A stretch of DNA of 58,617 nt from a virus. This document shows, piece by piece, positions 12,669 to 23,800 of this stretch; the stretch's first letter is position 1, and every line of letters begins with the position of its first letter. A program made the position numbers and the translations under genes. Where the stretch lies: IMG/VR virus record IMGVR_UViG_3300020455_000016, positions 1 to 58,617 of that record; one strand, given 5' to 3'. A model generated the notes under the pieces. The model worked only from the letters and a program-made list of their open reading frames with translations. It had not been told where the DNA came from and ran no database searches.

Positions 12669-15600
12669 TTAAAATGCTTTAATAATATATTTTACTTTAT
12701 GGAATTTATTAACTAACTCAACCTTTCTGTTAGGATGGAATGCTACATTAGGTGCAGGTAGTTTCGTACCCTTATTTAGGGTGAAAGTACCAGTGTTTAA
12801 TTCTATATTTACATCCGATTGAGTGAATGTAACTGGTCTAGTTGTAGCAGCAGCAGTACCAAGTCCTTGCTTATGTCCTGCACCACCTATATTACCATAA
12901 CCATAATCAGTTGTTGGATCTGTTAATGGGAAATCAGACAAGTAATGACTATGCTTCTCAACTGTTGAAGTTGTATCCTCAAGCATTACAGGTGGTTCAT
13001 ATGGTGATATTCTAAATGTAGATGATTCTGTATCAATACAAGCAACTACTTTAGCATTCCATACACTATATGGGAATGATTGATTTACCGAGTTTTCTGT
13101 TGTAGTACCTGCAGTACCTGTTAGTAATCCCTGTGCTGCTGTCTGCTGTGAATAAACTGCAGTTAAATTATTAGAATCTAAATTGGTAAAGTATTCATCT
13201 TTAACAGAGTCACCTGGATTAACCCACCATGTATTTGCTTTTAAAGTTGCACCTACAAATCTATTATTATTCTCATCTATTGGTGCTATCATATCATCTA
13301 CGATTTGTTCAAGAGTATCAATACTAGTACTGAATATTTTATCCCATTCTGTTTCGAAATTCGGCATCGCAGCTCCGAGATACTGCAACCACTTGTCCCT
13401 CTGCTCCTCTTTATACTCTTGTGATGAATCTCCAATATCTTCAGTAGAGTCAGGATCATTATAATACAGGTTGTTATACACCTGACCAATATCCCATGGA
13501 TATGGCAACTCTGTTGGATATGCATGACGACCTAATGTATCACCTATCCATTGGTTAACAGAACTCTCATTATTTTCGAACTTATACGGAGTATAACCAA
13601 ATAATGCTTTCTGATTCCATGCAATTAAAGGTTCACCCCCAAAAGCATCTGAAACAGCAGCAACATAAAAATGACTGTGTGCTGGTACATTTACCTGCAC
13701 ATCAGACAATGGTCCAACTGTTGCAGTAACATCACCAACAATCTCAAATTCTATATCTACAACAATATCTTCATTTGTTATAGTTCTTACTGTACCAAAG
13801 TTAAAAAAGTCACTGCTTATACCTGATGATCCACCTTCATCACCTACTATCTGCTGATATGGATTGGGGTCACCTGCAGTTACATCAACATCATCAACAT
13901 ACCAATATCCACCAATACCACCTGCTTCTCTAGCATTAAATGTTTTACTAGGATGTATTCCAGTATCTATTGGTAATATAGTTGATGATCCTTTATTACC
14001 ATCTACCTGACCAGGACCAACCATCCTTCTATTTCTATAATCTGGTACTCTAAACTTACCAGAATATACTTTAGTAGTGTTATCCCATGCACCAAATGTA
14101 GATGTATCATCACCAGTTTTAGCATAGTTATTCTTAATAACCCACCATAAATCAGGGAAGTCAGCAACATTATACTCTGAACCATCACAATCCAAATAAC
14201 CAGGATACTTTGCATCTAACCTACCTTTAACAGTAGATCCTTTCAGTTCACCATACTGTTTCATTGGATCTTGATCACTTGCATCAGTTGGATCTTTTAA
14301 TATTGGTAGAACTGTACCAATAGCATATCCATCCTCTTTACTCTGTCTAATGACACCTTGACCACCGCCTGACATGTCAACAAATGCAGTCTTCTTACTG
14401 TACCATGCTCCCTTAAGTTCTGGTGGTGGTGGAACAACAGCATAATTTGTAGCACCCCATGTGAATGGATTATTTGTACTACCAGTACCAACTGTTACAG
14501 TTGTTGTTGTTTGTCCTGATAAACCACCAGCAGTTGTTAATTGTAATTGGAAGGAACTATTTTGTGTAGGATCAAATGTTACTGGTCCTGCTACAAATGC
14601 ACCAAAATCAACAGATATCTTTGCATAATTAGTAGCATTGATAGTAATAGGTCTATTAATACTACCTTGTAATATTGGTACGATACTACTAACAACAGGA
14701 GTATTTGGAGCAGTATTTGTTAAACTCTGTGGTGGTGTGAAACTAGCATCAGTATCTGGTCCAGTATTCGTAGTAATAGTCCATGGTATTATCTCTCTAG
14801 TACCTACCTTAATGGTAGTAGAAACCACACCACTAAATGTAGCACTAGATTTATTTCTTATTTGTATCTTATCACCAAGTACAACTGATGCAGGAAATAT
14901 TCCCCAACTAGACCACGCACCATCATGTTGTATTCTAACACCTGGTTCTGAACCAGTTGTATCTAATAAGATAACATCAACTGATACATCAGTACCAAGA
15001 TCAGTAATACCACTAGGAGGTTGTTGATCAGATTCAATTAAAAAATCTTCTATCTGATTAATTTTATTGGAAAATATAAAATTAGCAGGAGTTTCTGATG
15101 GTAAATCACCTGTCTCAACTCTCCATGGAACTGGCAAGTTACCAGCACCACTACCAATGGTAACTTGATTTGTAATAGCAGTATTAGCAGTTGGTGATGT
15201 TGTCACCATCAACTGTATCCATTGACCATTAGTAATAGTAGGATTAGTTGAAGAATCAACAAATGTTACTCCAGATAATACACTAAACCCATCATCATTT
15301 GTACTATAAGCACCAGTAGTTGATATACCAATCTTTGCACCATTATCAGTAGATACTATTCCAAAATCAGACATACCCTGAATCAATACTCTATTACTAT
15401 AAACATCAGTATCTAATGGTTGATCTTCTAAAATACCATAATCTGGTTCTGGATTAGGGTAATTTGGTGGTGGAACTTTAGTATTAATAGTCCACTTCTC
15501 TGTCCTTGTACCAACTCTTAAATCAGCATAATAACTCAACCCTCCATTAGGGTTAGACTTTAATCTTAATTGTAATTGATCAGTATTTTGTACCAACCAA

Positions 15601-16025
15601 CCACTTGGTATAGACCAAGCACTCCACAACATCTCACCAGGTACCTGCCCCCCTAATCTTGGTCTCTTACGTCTTACTGATACCTCACTAGCAGTTGGAT
15701 TTGTATGCGAAGATGTTAATGCTACTCCAACTTCTGTGTCATCTGTCAGACCACTAACAGTAACAATAGTTTCTCCTACCCTATTACCATCACCATATGT
15801 GTAAAGAGTATCTGGATCTGCGTCATCTAATGTTGTGAATGGAAATGGATTTGGAGCAAAGTCTGCAGGAACTGTGCTGATATACCATACAGTATTTTGT
15901 AGACCAATTAGAACATTTACACTTGTAGTACTATCCCACGCTGAAGGTGCCTTAAACCTAAAGCGAACGGTCTGTCCCTCGCTGACATATACTGGTGAAT
16001 TTCCAAATTGATACGAATTAGTCAT
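12669..16025 (-). CDS. Tail fibre-like protein with repeated beta-sandwich modules and collar domain (1,118 aa)
   Basis: The N-terminal ~540 residues contain about four tandem modules of roughly 100 residues, each ending in a similar strand (GTRTEKWTINT, GNLPVPWRVETG, GTREIIPWTITT, STNNPFTWGATN). Around residues 595-670 lies a tail-collar-type domain (GYLDCDGSEYNVADFPDLWW ... KFRVPDYRNRRMVGPG), as in T4 gp12-like short tail fibres. The C-terminus (KVELVNKFHKVKYIIKAF) resembles fibre ends that match those of 18454-19371 and 19371-20873 (YIIK/YIIR). Late-type promoter motif 24 nt upstream. Probably host-recognition fibre. Confidence 0.75.
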   Translation of the reverse strand: MTNSYQFGNSPVYVSEGQTVRFRFKAPSAWDSTTSVNVLIGLQNTVWYISTVPADFAPNPFPFTTLDDADPDTLYTYGDGNRVGETIVTVSGLTDDTEVGVALTSSHTNPTASEVSVRRKRPRLGGQVPGEMLWSAWSIPSGWLVQNTDQLQLRLKSNPNGGLSYYADLRVGTRTEKWTINTKVPPPNYPNPEPDYGILEDQPLDTDVYSNRVLIQGMSDFGIVSTDNGAKIGISTTGAYSTNDDGFSVLSGVTFVDSSTNPTITNGQWIQLMVTTSPTANTAITNQVTIGSGAGNLPVPWRVETGDLPSETPANFIFSNKINQIEDFLIESDQQPPSGITDLGTDVSVDVILLDTTGSEPGVRIQHDGAWSSWGIFPASVVLGDKIQIRNKSSATFSGVVSTTIKVGTREIIPWTITTNTGPDTDASFTPPQSLTNTAPNTPVVSSIVPILQGSINRPITINATNYAKISVDFGAFVAGPVTFDPTQNSSFQLQLTTAGGLSGQTTTTVTVGTGSTNNPFTWGATNYAVVPPPPELKGAWYSKKTAFVDMSGGGQGVIRQSKEDGYAIGTVLPILKDPTDASDQDPMKQYGELKGSTVKGRLDAKYPGYLDCDGSEYNVADFPDLWWVIKNNYAKTGDDTSTFGAWDNTTKVYSGKFRVPDYRNRRMVGPGQVDGNKGSSTILPIDTGIHPSKTFNAREAGGIGGYWYVDDVDVTAGDPNPYQQIVGDEGGSSGISSDFFNFGTVRTITNEDIVVDIEFEIVGDVTATVGPLSDVQVNVPAHSHFYVAAVSDAFGGEPLIAWNQKALFGYTPYKFENNESSVNQWIGDTLGRHAYPTELPYPWDIGQVYNNLYYNDPDSTEDIGDSSQEYKEEQRDKWLQYLGAAMPNFETEWDKIFSTSIDTLEQIVDDMIAPIDENNNRFVGATLKANTWWVNPGDSVKDEYFTNLDSNNLTAVYSQQTAAQGLLTGTAGTTTENSVNQSFPYSVWNAKVVACIDTESSTFRISPYEPPVMLEDTTSTVEKHSHYLSDFPLTDPTTDYGYGNIGGAGHKQGLGTAAATTRPVTFTQSDVNIELNTGTFTLNKGTKLPAPNVAFHPNRKVELVNKFHKVKYIIKAF

Positions 16026-16048
16026 TTCTTATCTATTAGTATCGTATC

Positions 16049-16056
16049 TATTTATG
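16049..16056 (-). promoter_or_regulatory. T4-type late promoter motif
   Basis: CATAAATA on the minus strand, 24 nt upstream of ATG 16025. Confidence 0.6.
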
Positions 16057-18441
16057 TTAGACATCTGCAGTTCCTGTTCCAGGAAATGCTCTACCTGGAC
16101 CCCATATAATTCTCACCACACCTTTACCACCATTACCACCAAGGTTAGTAGAAGTGTTTTGCGGTCCAGTACCTACACCACCTCCACCTCCACCATATTC
16201 TCCACCAGGACCACCAGTCACAGCGTCATAATAATTAGTACCATCATTTTGTGGAGTTGTTCCATTTGTTCCATTATTTCCACCTGATCCTCCTCCACCA
16301 CCAAGCATGGTTCCACCATAAGTGTTATTAATTGGTGAATTAGAACCACTACCACTTATACCATAATCACCTACTCCACCACCACCTGCACCACCACCAA
16401 CTAAACCATTAGCAGAACCCGATCCACCAGCACCACCAGTTTCGCTATTACCATCTCCAGAATATCCACCAGCTCCACCACCACCACCGTATGATACAGC
16501 AGCACCTCCATTACCACCACCATCTCCAACAAAATCACCACCAGCTCCACCGTTACCTGTTCCTCTTTTACCACCACCACCTTTAACAGTAGTCGCATTT
16601 ACAAAATATGAATCTCCACCATCAGTTCCACCAGAATTATTACCTTGTCCAGCAGCACCAACTACTACAGTATAAGATTGACCTGGTGTTACAGAAATAC
16701 CATTCTTCCATCCAAGGCCACCGCCTCCACCACCTTTATGATCATCACCATCACCACCACCACCGCCACCAACTGCGACAACAGCAACATCATAAACATT
16801 ATTAGGTGCTGTCCAATTATATGTTCCTGCTGTATTATATACTTGTTGACCACTGGTTGTTGTACTACCACCGCTTCCTCCAGAAGGACCACTTCCTGTG
16901 TCAATCTCACGAACATCCTGCCAGTTACCATCCCCATCAATTTCAACTTTAATTGGAGCATTTGCTCTGATTTCAATTGGTACATCAATATCATCAACCA
17001 ACAATGCACTTGTTGTTACAACTGGTGATATTACTGGTTCTTCATCTCTTTCTAAATTATCTGATGGTGGAATAGTAATAAGATCAGGCATCTGATCTTG
17101 TGCTACAGAAATTACAGCACTTTGATCACTACCAGTAGTAACTCCATTGCTTGCTGAAATTGTATACTGCACTGCATTTAATGTTGGATCAAACATATCA
17201 TCATAATCAGTCCAAGTAATTGTGTCTGTTACAGTACCACTTTGGTTTACAGGAAGAGATGTTGTCAACATTTGCTGCTGGGTATTATCAATAGTATAAT
17301 ACCTGTATAAATTGACAGTATTAGCATTAGAACTACTATAATTTATTGTTACATTACTTCCAAATGGTAATGGATTTGGTGAAGCAGTAATACTAGCAGA
17401 TGGTGGTGGTAAAACATTAAGAGTAACTTGAGCACTATCACTACCACCAGACCCACTGACACTAATAGTATATGTGGTTGTAGATGTTGGATTTACTGTA
17501 GTAGTTGAACTTAATGGTACTGACCCAACACCTTGGTTAATATTAGCAGAACTAGCATCTCCACTTGTACTCCACGACAATGTTGCACTACCTCCTTGAG
17601 CAATAGTGGTTGGTGATACCGATATATTAACATTGGGTGGAACATAAACCGTTACAGTTGTAGTAGCAGTTGCACTAGTTCCACCATATCCACCAAGAGA
17701 AATACTATATGTTGTAGTTGTACTAGGATAAACAACTTTAGAACCACTGCTTACTGGTGATAGAGTATATCCTATTGTTGTTATTTGACCAGATATAGCA
17801 TCTTGTGTATTCCACGACAATGTAGAAGATTGTCCTTGTATTATTGAAGTTGGATTTCTAGTGAAAGAAACAGTTGGTGTATCATACGTACACCCTTGGT
17901 TAATATTAGCATTGGGATTATAGTTGTTGGCATTACCATCCATGCAACCATATACGTCGTATGTACATGATCCATCATCATAATATGCATTAGGGTCGTG
18001 GTTAGTGGCAGCAGGATCTGTACACCCATAATTATATGTACAAGATCCATCATCTACTGTTGCACTATAATTAGTATTATTTGCATTAGGATCAGTACAA
18101 CCATAAATGGGACAACCACCATATGACATGTTTGTATGCCTTCCATAGGAAGCAACTGCTGCTCTTTCACTAGCACCACCGTTATAGATGAATACAAAAA
18201 GGGACGTGTAGTATGTACTTGCTGCAGCAGAGCTACCATACACAGGCATGTTGCTTGGAGCAGTAAAGGTACCTTTCCAATATCCAGCACCACCAGCTTC
18301 AGCATACCTACCAAAGAAATACATGTACCAATTGCTTATCTCATCATAAACCCAGTCACTACCATCAGGAAACCAATAAGTATTTGGTTGGCAGTTGTTA
18401 GGGTTGCCATGAGCAAAAAAGTGACCGTAAGAAAATCCCAT
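16057..18441 (-). CDS. Chimeric tail adhesin with Cys-Asp repeats, Ig-like modules and polyglycine C-terminus (794 aa)
   Basis: Domains in order: residues ~30-95 resemble DUF4214 (EISNWYMYFFGRYAEAGGAG); residues ~115-185 hold repeats of YGCTDPNANNTNY...DDGSCTY, a Cys-Asp motif typical of secreted calcium-binding-like repeats (three full plus one variant); residues ~185-450 are three Ig-like modules (SxTLSWxT signatures); residues ~530-794 are extremely glycine-rich (runs of 5-6 Gly), like the glycine-rich receptor-binding domains of some T4-like adhesins that form polyglycine-II packing. Likely displays the receptor-binding tip. The composition is unlike the neighbours, suggesting modular acquisition. 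Confidence 0.75.
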   Translation of the reverse strand: MGFSYGHFFAHGNPNNCQPNTYWFPDGSDWVYDEISNWYMYFFGRYAEAGGAGYWKGTFTAPSNMPVYGSSAAASTYYTSLFVFIYNGGASERAAVASYGRHTNMSYGGCPIYGCTDPNANNTNYSATVDDGSCTYNYGCTDPAATNHDPNAYYDDGSCTYDVYGCMDGNANNYNPNANINQGCTYDTPTVSFTRNPTSIIQGQSSTLSWNTQDAISGQITTIGYTLSPVSSGSKVVYPSTTTTYSISLGGYGGTSATATTTVTVYVPPNVNISVSPTTIAQGGSATLSWSTSGDASSANINQGVGSVPLSSTTTVNPTSTTTYTISVSGSGGSDSAQVTLNVLPPPSASITASPNPLPFGSNVTINYSSSNANTVNLYRYYTIDNTQQQMLTTSLPVNQSGTVTDTITWTDYDDMFDPTLNAVQYTISASNGVTTGSDQSAVISVAQDQMPDLITIPPSDNLERDEEPVISPVVTTSALLVDDIDVPIEIRANAPIKVEIDGDGNWQDVREIDTGSGPSGGSGGSTTTSGQQVYNTAGTYNWTAPNNVYDVAVVAVGGGGGGDGDDHKGGGGGGLGWKNGISVTPGQSYTVVVGAAGQGNNSGGTDGGDSYFVNATTVKGGGGKRGTGNGGAGGDFVGDGGGNGGAAVSYGGGGGAGGYSGDGNSETGGAGGSGSANGLVGGGAGGGGVGDYGISGSGSNSPINNTYGGTMLGGGGGSGGNNGTNGTTPQNDGTNYYDAVTGGPGGEYGGGGGGVGTGPQNTSTNLGGNGGKGVVRIIWGPGRAFPGTGTADV

Positions 18442-18453
18442 TTGATATCTTTG

Positions 18454-19371
18454 TTAAAATTTGATTATATAATGAACCATAACAAATGGTGTTACTACTT
18501 GATTTAGAACATCCAAATTTGATATATCTACATCGATATATGATTGCATCTCATCCAAATTAACTTGTGTAGTACTATATTTGTATGTAAAATTATGAGC
18601 GTATTCTGTTGGTCTAGTTAGATTATGGAGGTGTCCAGATGTTAAATTGCTGGTAGGATTCATAGATGTCTCTTCAAGTACATTACCACCAAAAGCATTA
18701 ACATCTGCAAAGGGATTTTCGTCACCTGCATTAGTAGTTTTACCATCACCATCAATTTTAGCATTTCCAGTATAATTCAACACCTTCTTATTTGGTGTTT
18801 CGTGAGAATGTGCCTGAAATTCTTCAATATCCATACCGTGAAGACTAGTCTTCCTAATCATATTATACTTAATATTTCCATTAAAATTGATAGTTGGTTC
18901 AGGATCTATTTGCATATACCCATTATAATTGCAATTAACTCTAGTACCAACATTACTACTTGCTTCTACCTCAACACCAACTCTATTAAGATTTGGTTTA
19001 TCTTCTTTAGTTAAACCAGTATATGATCCAGTACCTCTACCACCAACCATGACTTTAGATCCCAAATCTGGTACTTGAAACTGACCTAAATCACCTGTTT
19101 CTAAATCTGGATTTCTTAATGTTACACCATCTTTTTTAAATCTACACTCATCACCAACACCAAGAGTTTGTGCTAAACAATAATAATCTTTAACATTATA
19201 TACTCGACCATCACACGCTAAAAATCCTGCAGGAAAATTTTCCTTGAATATGGGATTTGTAGGATCTTTATCTAATAAAACACCTTCTATAGCATTCTGT
19301 TGAATAGTCCCAACTATTCCACCATAATGTGCCTTCTGTCTAGCGTAATTAGTAGATTGTGATTTTGCCAT
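18454..19371 (-). CDS. Tail-collar-domain fibre protein (305 aa)
   Basis: Begins MAKSQSTNYARQKAHYGGIV. Residues ~45-125 give a collar domain (GFLACDGRVYNVKDYYCLAQ ... GQFQVPDLGSKVMVGG). The C-terminal part contains histidine-bearing strands (EEFQAHSHETPN, TSGHLHNLTRP) and ends in FVMVHYIIKF, typical of trimeric phage fibres where His coordinates a metal. Overlaps the next fibre gene by one base. Confidence 0.75.
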   Translation of the reverse strand: MAKSQSTNYARQKAHYGGIVGTIQQNAIEGVLLDKDPTNPIFKENFPAGFLACDGRVYNVKDYYCLAQTLGVGDECRFKKDGVTLRNPDLETGDLGQFQVPDLGSKVMVGGRGTGSYTGLTKEDKPNLNRVGVEVEASSNVGTRVNCNYNGYMQIDPEPTINFNGNIKYNMIRKTSLHGMDIEEFQAHSHETPNKKVLNYTGNAKIDGDGKTTNAGDENPFADVNAFGGNVLEETSMNPTSNLTSGHLHNLTRPTEYAHNFTYKYSTTQVNLDEMQSYIDVDISNLDVLNQVVTPFVMVHYIIKF

Positions 19372-20873
19372 TAGTATGCTCTGATGATGTAAACACAGGT
19401 CATTTGTGGTTGTGATACATTAAAATCTATTTGTAGGGCATTTGTATTATCAGCATTACCCAAAAAATCTGTTTGTGTTGGTATATTTACGTTAGCAACA
19501 AGACTACTTCTTTGTTTTAATCTTGTACTATCAAATTCAATATCAAAATCATCATGTGTATGTGTCCGAATTACATCATTTGCTACATTTGTTGTGAAAT
19601 TATATCCAGGATGCTCCATAAGAGTACCACGGATTAAAGCATCAGTATCAGGAAATACGTCTATACCTGGTTGATATGGTAATGCTCCTAGTGTATTTAC
19701 ATTAGCAGCATCAGCATCTATATAATAATTTCTATAACCATTAGGAATCGTAAGGAAACCACCTCCATCAGCAAATTTTACAGTCTGATTTGAATCTATT
19801 CTAGGTCCATTAGGATGTTCATCTGTTATAAGAAATCTATCTGACATTGGAGTATCAGTAACTCCCACTGGTGTCAATTCATATGGTGGTGGTGTAGATT
19901 CAACTTTTGCCAAAATACACCCAAAAGAACCGTTATCAATACCAACAGGAACATCAGTTACACTAGCATCAGGCCACCATAATTGATACAAATTAGTTTG
20001 CGAACCATATGGTCCATTTGTATATGCTCCTGGTTGTGCAGATGATGGGAACCAGTTGTACGTACCTGCATTACCAGGAGCACCAGAAGCTGTCACAGCT
20101 TGCGTCTCACCAACACTTATAGCAGGAGCAGTAAATCTACTCGCATAGGTATTATCAGCACCAACAATATCATCAGTCCAACCCCAATAATATGTATCAC
20201 CTTTATCATCACCTGATCGGTTGTCAATAGCTTGCATTCTTATACTATATTCTACTTCACCAAAAGGTATAACACCTTCACCTGGTTGTGTTCTACTAAA
20301 ATCTGATATGGTCTCGTGTGATCCAGGATGTGTATGCCTCTTAATATGCTTTCTACCAAGTTTTCTTGGTGCTACGTATACTGTATGGAACCCTTCACCA
20401 TCTATTTTAGTATTACCTGTAATCTTTCCAGCATATCCTGTAGCATCAGTAGCAGGAAGAGTGAATACTATATCAGTGAAAACATCAGTAAATGATGTAA
20501 CAATAGATTGACTCTCATGTGTACCTATCTTTGATGATAATAATGTTCTTGCATCAGTATCCTCATCAGCAACTCTACCAGTAGGTGAACCACCACCAGT
20601 AAAATATGCCTCCTCTACATCCATCAGTGCTTTGTCATTAAGATTTGGCATCTTAAGTGTACCTGAATATGCTGGAAAACTACCAGTCAAAGAACTAGTA
20701 CCAGTATTATATGTGTCACCAATAGTTTGAGTTAATAAAGGATAATCCCCAGCATTTACAAACTGTCCATCACATACAATCCAACCTTTAGGGATGGAAG
20801 TTATACCTCCACCCCATGGCATAATTGTACCAATAGCTGCTGCTTTAGCAGTTTTAGATTCTTGATAAAACAT
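19371..20873 (-). CDS. Tail-collar-domain fibre protein (500 aa)
   Basis: Begins MFYQESKTAKAAAIGTIMPW; the collar domain is at residues ~10-100 (IPKGWIVCDGQFVNAGDYPL ... LKMPNLNDKALM). Histidine motifs (RKHIKRHTHPGSHET; IRTHTHDDF) resemble metal-binding fibre stems, and it ends TCVYIIRAY. Same architecture as 18454-19371, suggesting old duplication and divergence within the fibre operon. Confidence 0.75.
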   Translation of the reverse strand: MFYQESKTAKAAAIGTIMPWGGGITSIPKGWIVCDGQFVNAGDYPLLTQTIGDTYNTGTSSLTGSFPAYSGTLKMPNLNDKALMDVEEAYFTGGGSPTGRVADEDTDARTLLSSKIGTHESQSIVTSFTDVFTDIVFTLPATDATGYAGKITGNTKIDGEGFHTVYVAPRKLGRKHIKRHTHPGSHETISDFSRTQPGEGVIPFGEVEYSIRMQAIDNRSGDDKGDTYYWGWTDDIVGADNTYASRFTAPAISVGETQAVTASGAPGNAGTYNWFPSSAQPGAYTNGPYGSQTNLYQLWWPDASVTDVPVGIDNGSFGCILAKVESTPPPYELTPVGVTDTPMSDRFLITDEHPNGPRIDSNQTVKFADGGGFLTIPNGYRNYYIDADAANVNTLGALPYQPGIDVFPDTDALIRGTLMEHPGYNFTTNVANDVIRTHTHDDFDIEFDSTRLKQRSSLVANVNIPTQTDFLGNADNTNALQIDFNVSQPQMTCVYIIRAY

Positions 20874-23800
20874 TTATACTTCTATTAGATACCAACCAGT
20901 TTTGGATGTAGGAGCAGCAGTACCACCATCAGGTGTACTATTTCCTACGTATAACAATGCAAACCCAGCAAATGGAGTTTGAACAACTAATTCACCACCT
21001 TGATAAGCACTTAAGTCAGCAGTATTACCTGACAACATTGCAGTTCCTGTATTATCACTAGCGTTTTGTACCTTAACATTTGTTGCTGCTCTAATAACCA
21101 ATGACATGTTGTATGTTAAGAGTCCACCTATATCTATGATACGAATCATATCACCAATTAATGGATTCTGTGGTAGTTTAACAACTGTATTCTGTGAAAC
21201 ATCCAACACATAATTTGTATTGACTGCTGCATTAATTTCAAAGTCAGCAGAGTATTCCCACTTCCTACCACCTGTCTGGGTGAAGTAGTTAGATATACCA
21301 GCAATATTAACAGCACCGTCATTCTCAACACTGAAGATTTTATTTCCTCCAGAATTAATTGTTAAATCACCACCATTAATAGTTGCATCTTTAGTTACAA
21401 CTAGGTCACCACCAAATGTACTTGTACCTGTACCTAGAGCAGAGAATGAACCATATGATGTAAAGTCACCAGAAGAATTAACAAATTTCAATCTTGGTGT
21501 AGTGCCATCATCACCAAAGATATCAATATCACCACCATTGATGGTTAAATCACCAGTTGCAGTATCTACTTCTAATGTAGTTCTCTTTGTGATGGTATTA
21601 GATCCACCATTAGTTAATCTAAACCACTCTGTCTCCTCTACTACTGAACCGTTAAGAGTAAATGAATCCTCAATGGTTAGTTTACCAGCGATAGTGGTAT
21701 CACCAGTAACAGCATTAACAGTTAATTTATTATATCCTTGACCAACACCCAAGTCACCTTGTAGTTTGGTATTTCCTGTTAGTGATTGTACTTCAAAGGT
21801 TCTATTCTCTGGATCTCCACCATCAGTTACAATTAGAGATTTAATCTCTGTACTGATAAGATCTACAACCTTAACTATCTCTGTATCAGATAGTAAGAGA
21901 TAATCAAATTCCGTTAAGACTCCACCAAATTCTGCAACACCTATCCTTACATTTTGATCATCATCAATAAGATTAGAAGCACTCTTGACTCTAATCTCTG
22001 CTTCTGTTGGTTCATTATCCCAAAGTACTGTACCAGCAGCAAGATTACCTCCTATCTTAACTGTACATGATGTACCAGTAGGAGTTAAACCACTCTGCAC
22101 AATCCACTCACCATTTAATTCTGATGTTGTACTACCACTAATAGCGATAGACTCACCATAATCAATACTCAAATCAGCATTAGTCTTACTGTTACCCCAG
22201 TTGATAGTTAGAATGTCATTTCCAGTAGAAACCAGAGTTGTACCAGCAATATCTGTATTAGATAACAGGAGACTTGATATAGGATCTATCTCATCATCAA
22301 GATCAAGGTCAAATCCTGTAATGTATGTTGCGTTAACTTGCTTATCAAGTTTAGCAATGACACAATCATCTGGGTGATCAGTTCTCTTTGTAGTACCATC
22401 AAGTCCACGACTAACTGCTAATCTATAACCATCTGGATCATTACCATTAGTAATGTTAATTAATCCTTCAACTCTAACTATCTCATTCTGATTCTCATTC
22501 TTGGTAAGTGTTGTACCATTTGGATTCAAACCATTAGGAGAACTTGCATGACCTCTTTCAATTAGTAGTAAGTCACCAATCTTAAAGTCAGTAACAGAAG
22601 GTTGTGTTATTGGTAAAACATATAAAGAACCAGATGCATTAACACCTTGAACTTTAAATGTAATATCATCACCACTTGGATTACCTAAAGAAGCAGCAGA
22701 TATTGTAAGATCATCATTATCTACGTAATTAGATCCTGGAGCAACTACCTCAATAGTAGCATTTCCACTAGCGTCAACAATGACTGTGAATAATGCTCCT
22801 GTACCCTGTCCACCTGTAACTTCTACGAATGAGTATGTAGTATTAGCAACCCATGTAGAACTCTGTGATGGAGAAATAGTATCGATATTAACAATTTGAC
22901 CTGATGAAACTAGATATGAATCTCCACCCCAAGGTCCAACACCCTGTGTATCAATCAACTTACCTGTATTACTATACTTAAGGAAGTCTACGTTAGGATT
23001 TTCAAGAGAACCTACAACATGTGTTGATCTTCCTGCACCAAACCTATCTCTTTCTATTTCAATAATACCTGCTTTCTGTCCACCAACCAATTTGATGTCA
23101 GAATTACCAGTTGTACTTGCAAGAATGTTAAGACTATTCCTTACGGTAGTGCTACCACCAAGAGATGCAATCTCAACTTTAGAAGAGTTAAGACCTAATG
23201 TTAGATGAGTAGTATCAGTACCATCAAATACATTAACCTTACCTGCTTGAGTAAAGATACGTGTTTCGGATGTACCAGCAAAAGAACCGATCTCTAATGT
23301 ACCAGCAGTCTTTGTCTGATATGTACCAATCAGTGTTGAACTAGCAGGATTTGCAGCAGCACCACCAAGAGTGATAGTACAACTACTTGTTACCTGATCA
23401 GTAGCACTACCAATATCTACGATAGAACTACTAGTTCCTTTGTGTATCTCAAGTATACTATTACCAGCAGAAGCACCCATTCTAAATGTATGGGTTTGAC
23501 CAACAGCAACGTTGTTACCAACGTTTATTTGTTGTGACTGTGTGGTATTATTACCAAGAACGATAGACTCTGCATTGTTTAGACCAATGAAGAAGTCTGT
23601 ATCAGTATTAACGAAATTGAATGTTCCAGCAGTACTGTTAATGTCTCCACCATCAACACTTAAATCTTCAGTTATTTGAACATTTCCTGTAAATCTTGCA
23701 TCACCAACAACAACCAAGTTTTTATCTAATTCATTCTCTGCTGCTAAACCAATGGTAGTGTTAATACCAACACGTCCACCGTTAGCAGTAGAAACACGTA

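Noticed and set aside
14638-15027. Plus-strand 129-aa frame
   Set aside because: Antisense shadow inside the 1,118-aa fibre gene; no ribosome site or recognisable domain.
16401-17028. Several overlapping frames on both strands opposite the glycine-rich adhesin
   Set aside because: GGN/CCN-rich coding sequence keeps the other frames open; their residues are low-complexity and have no ribosome sites.
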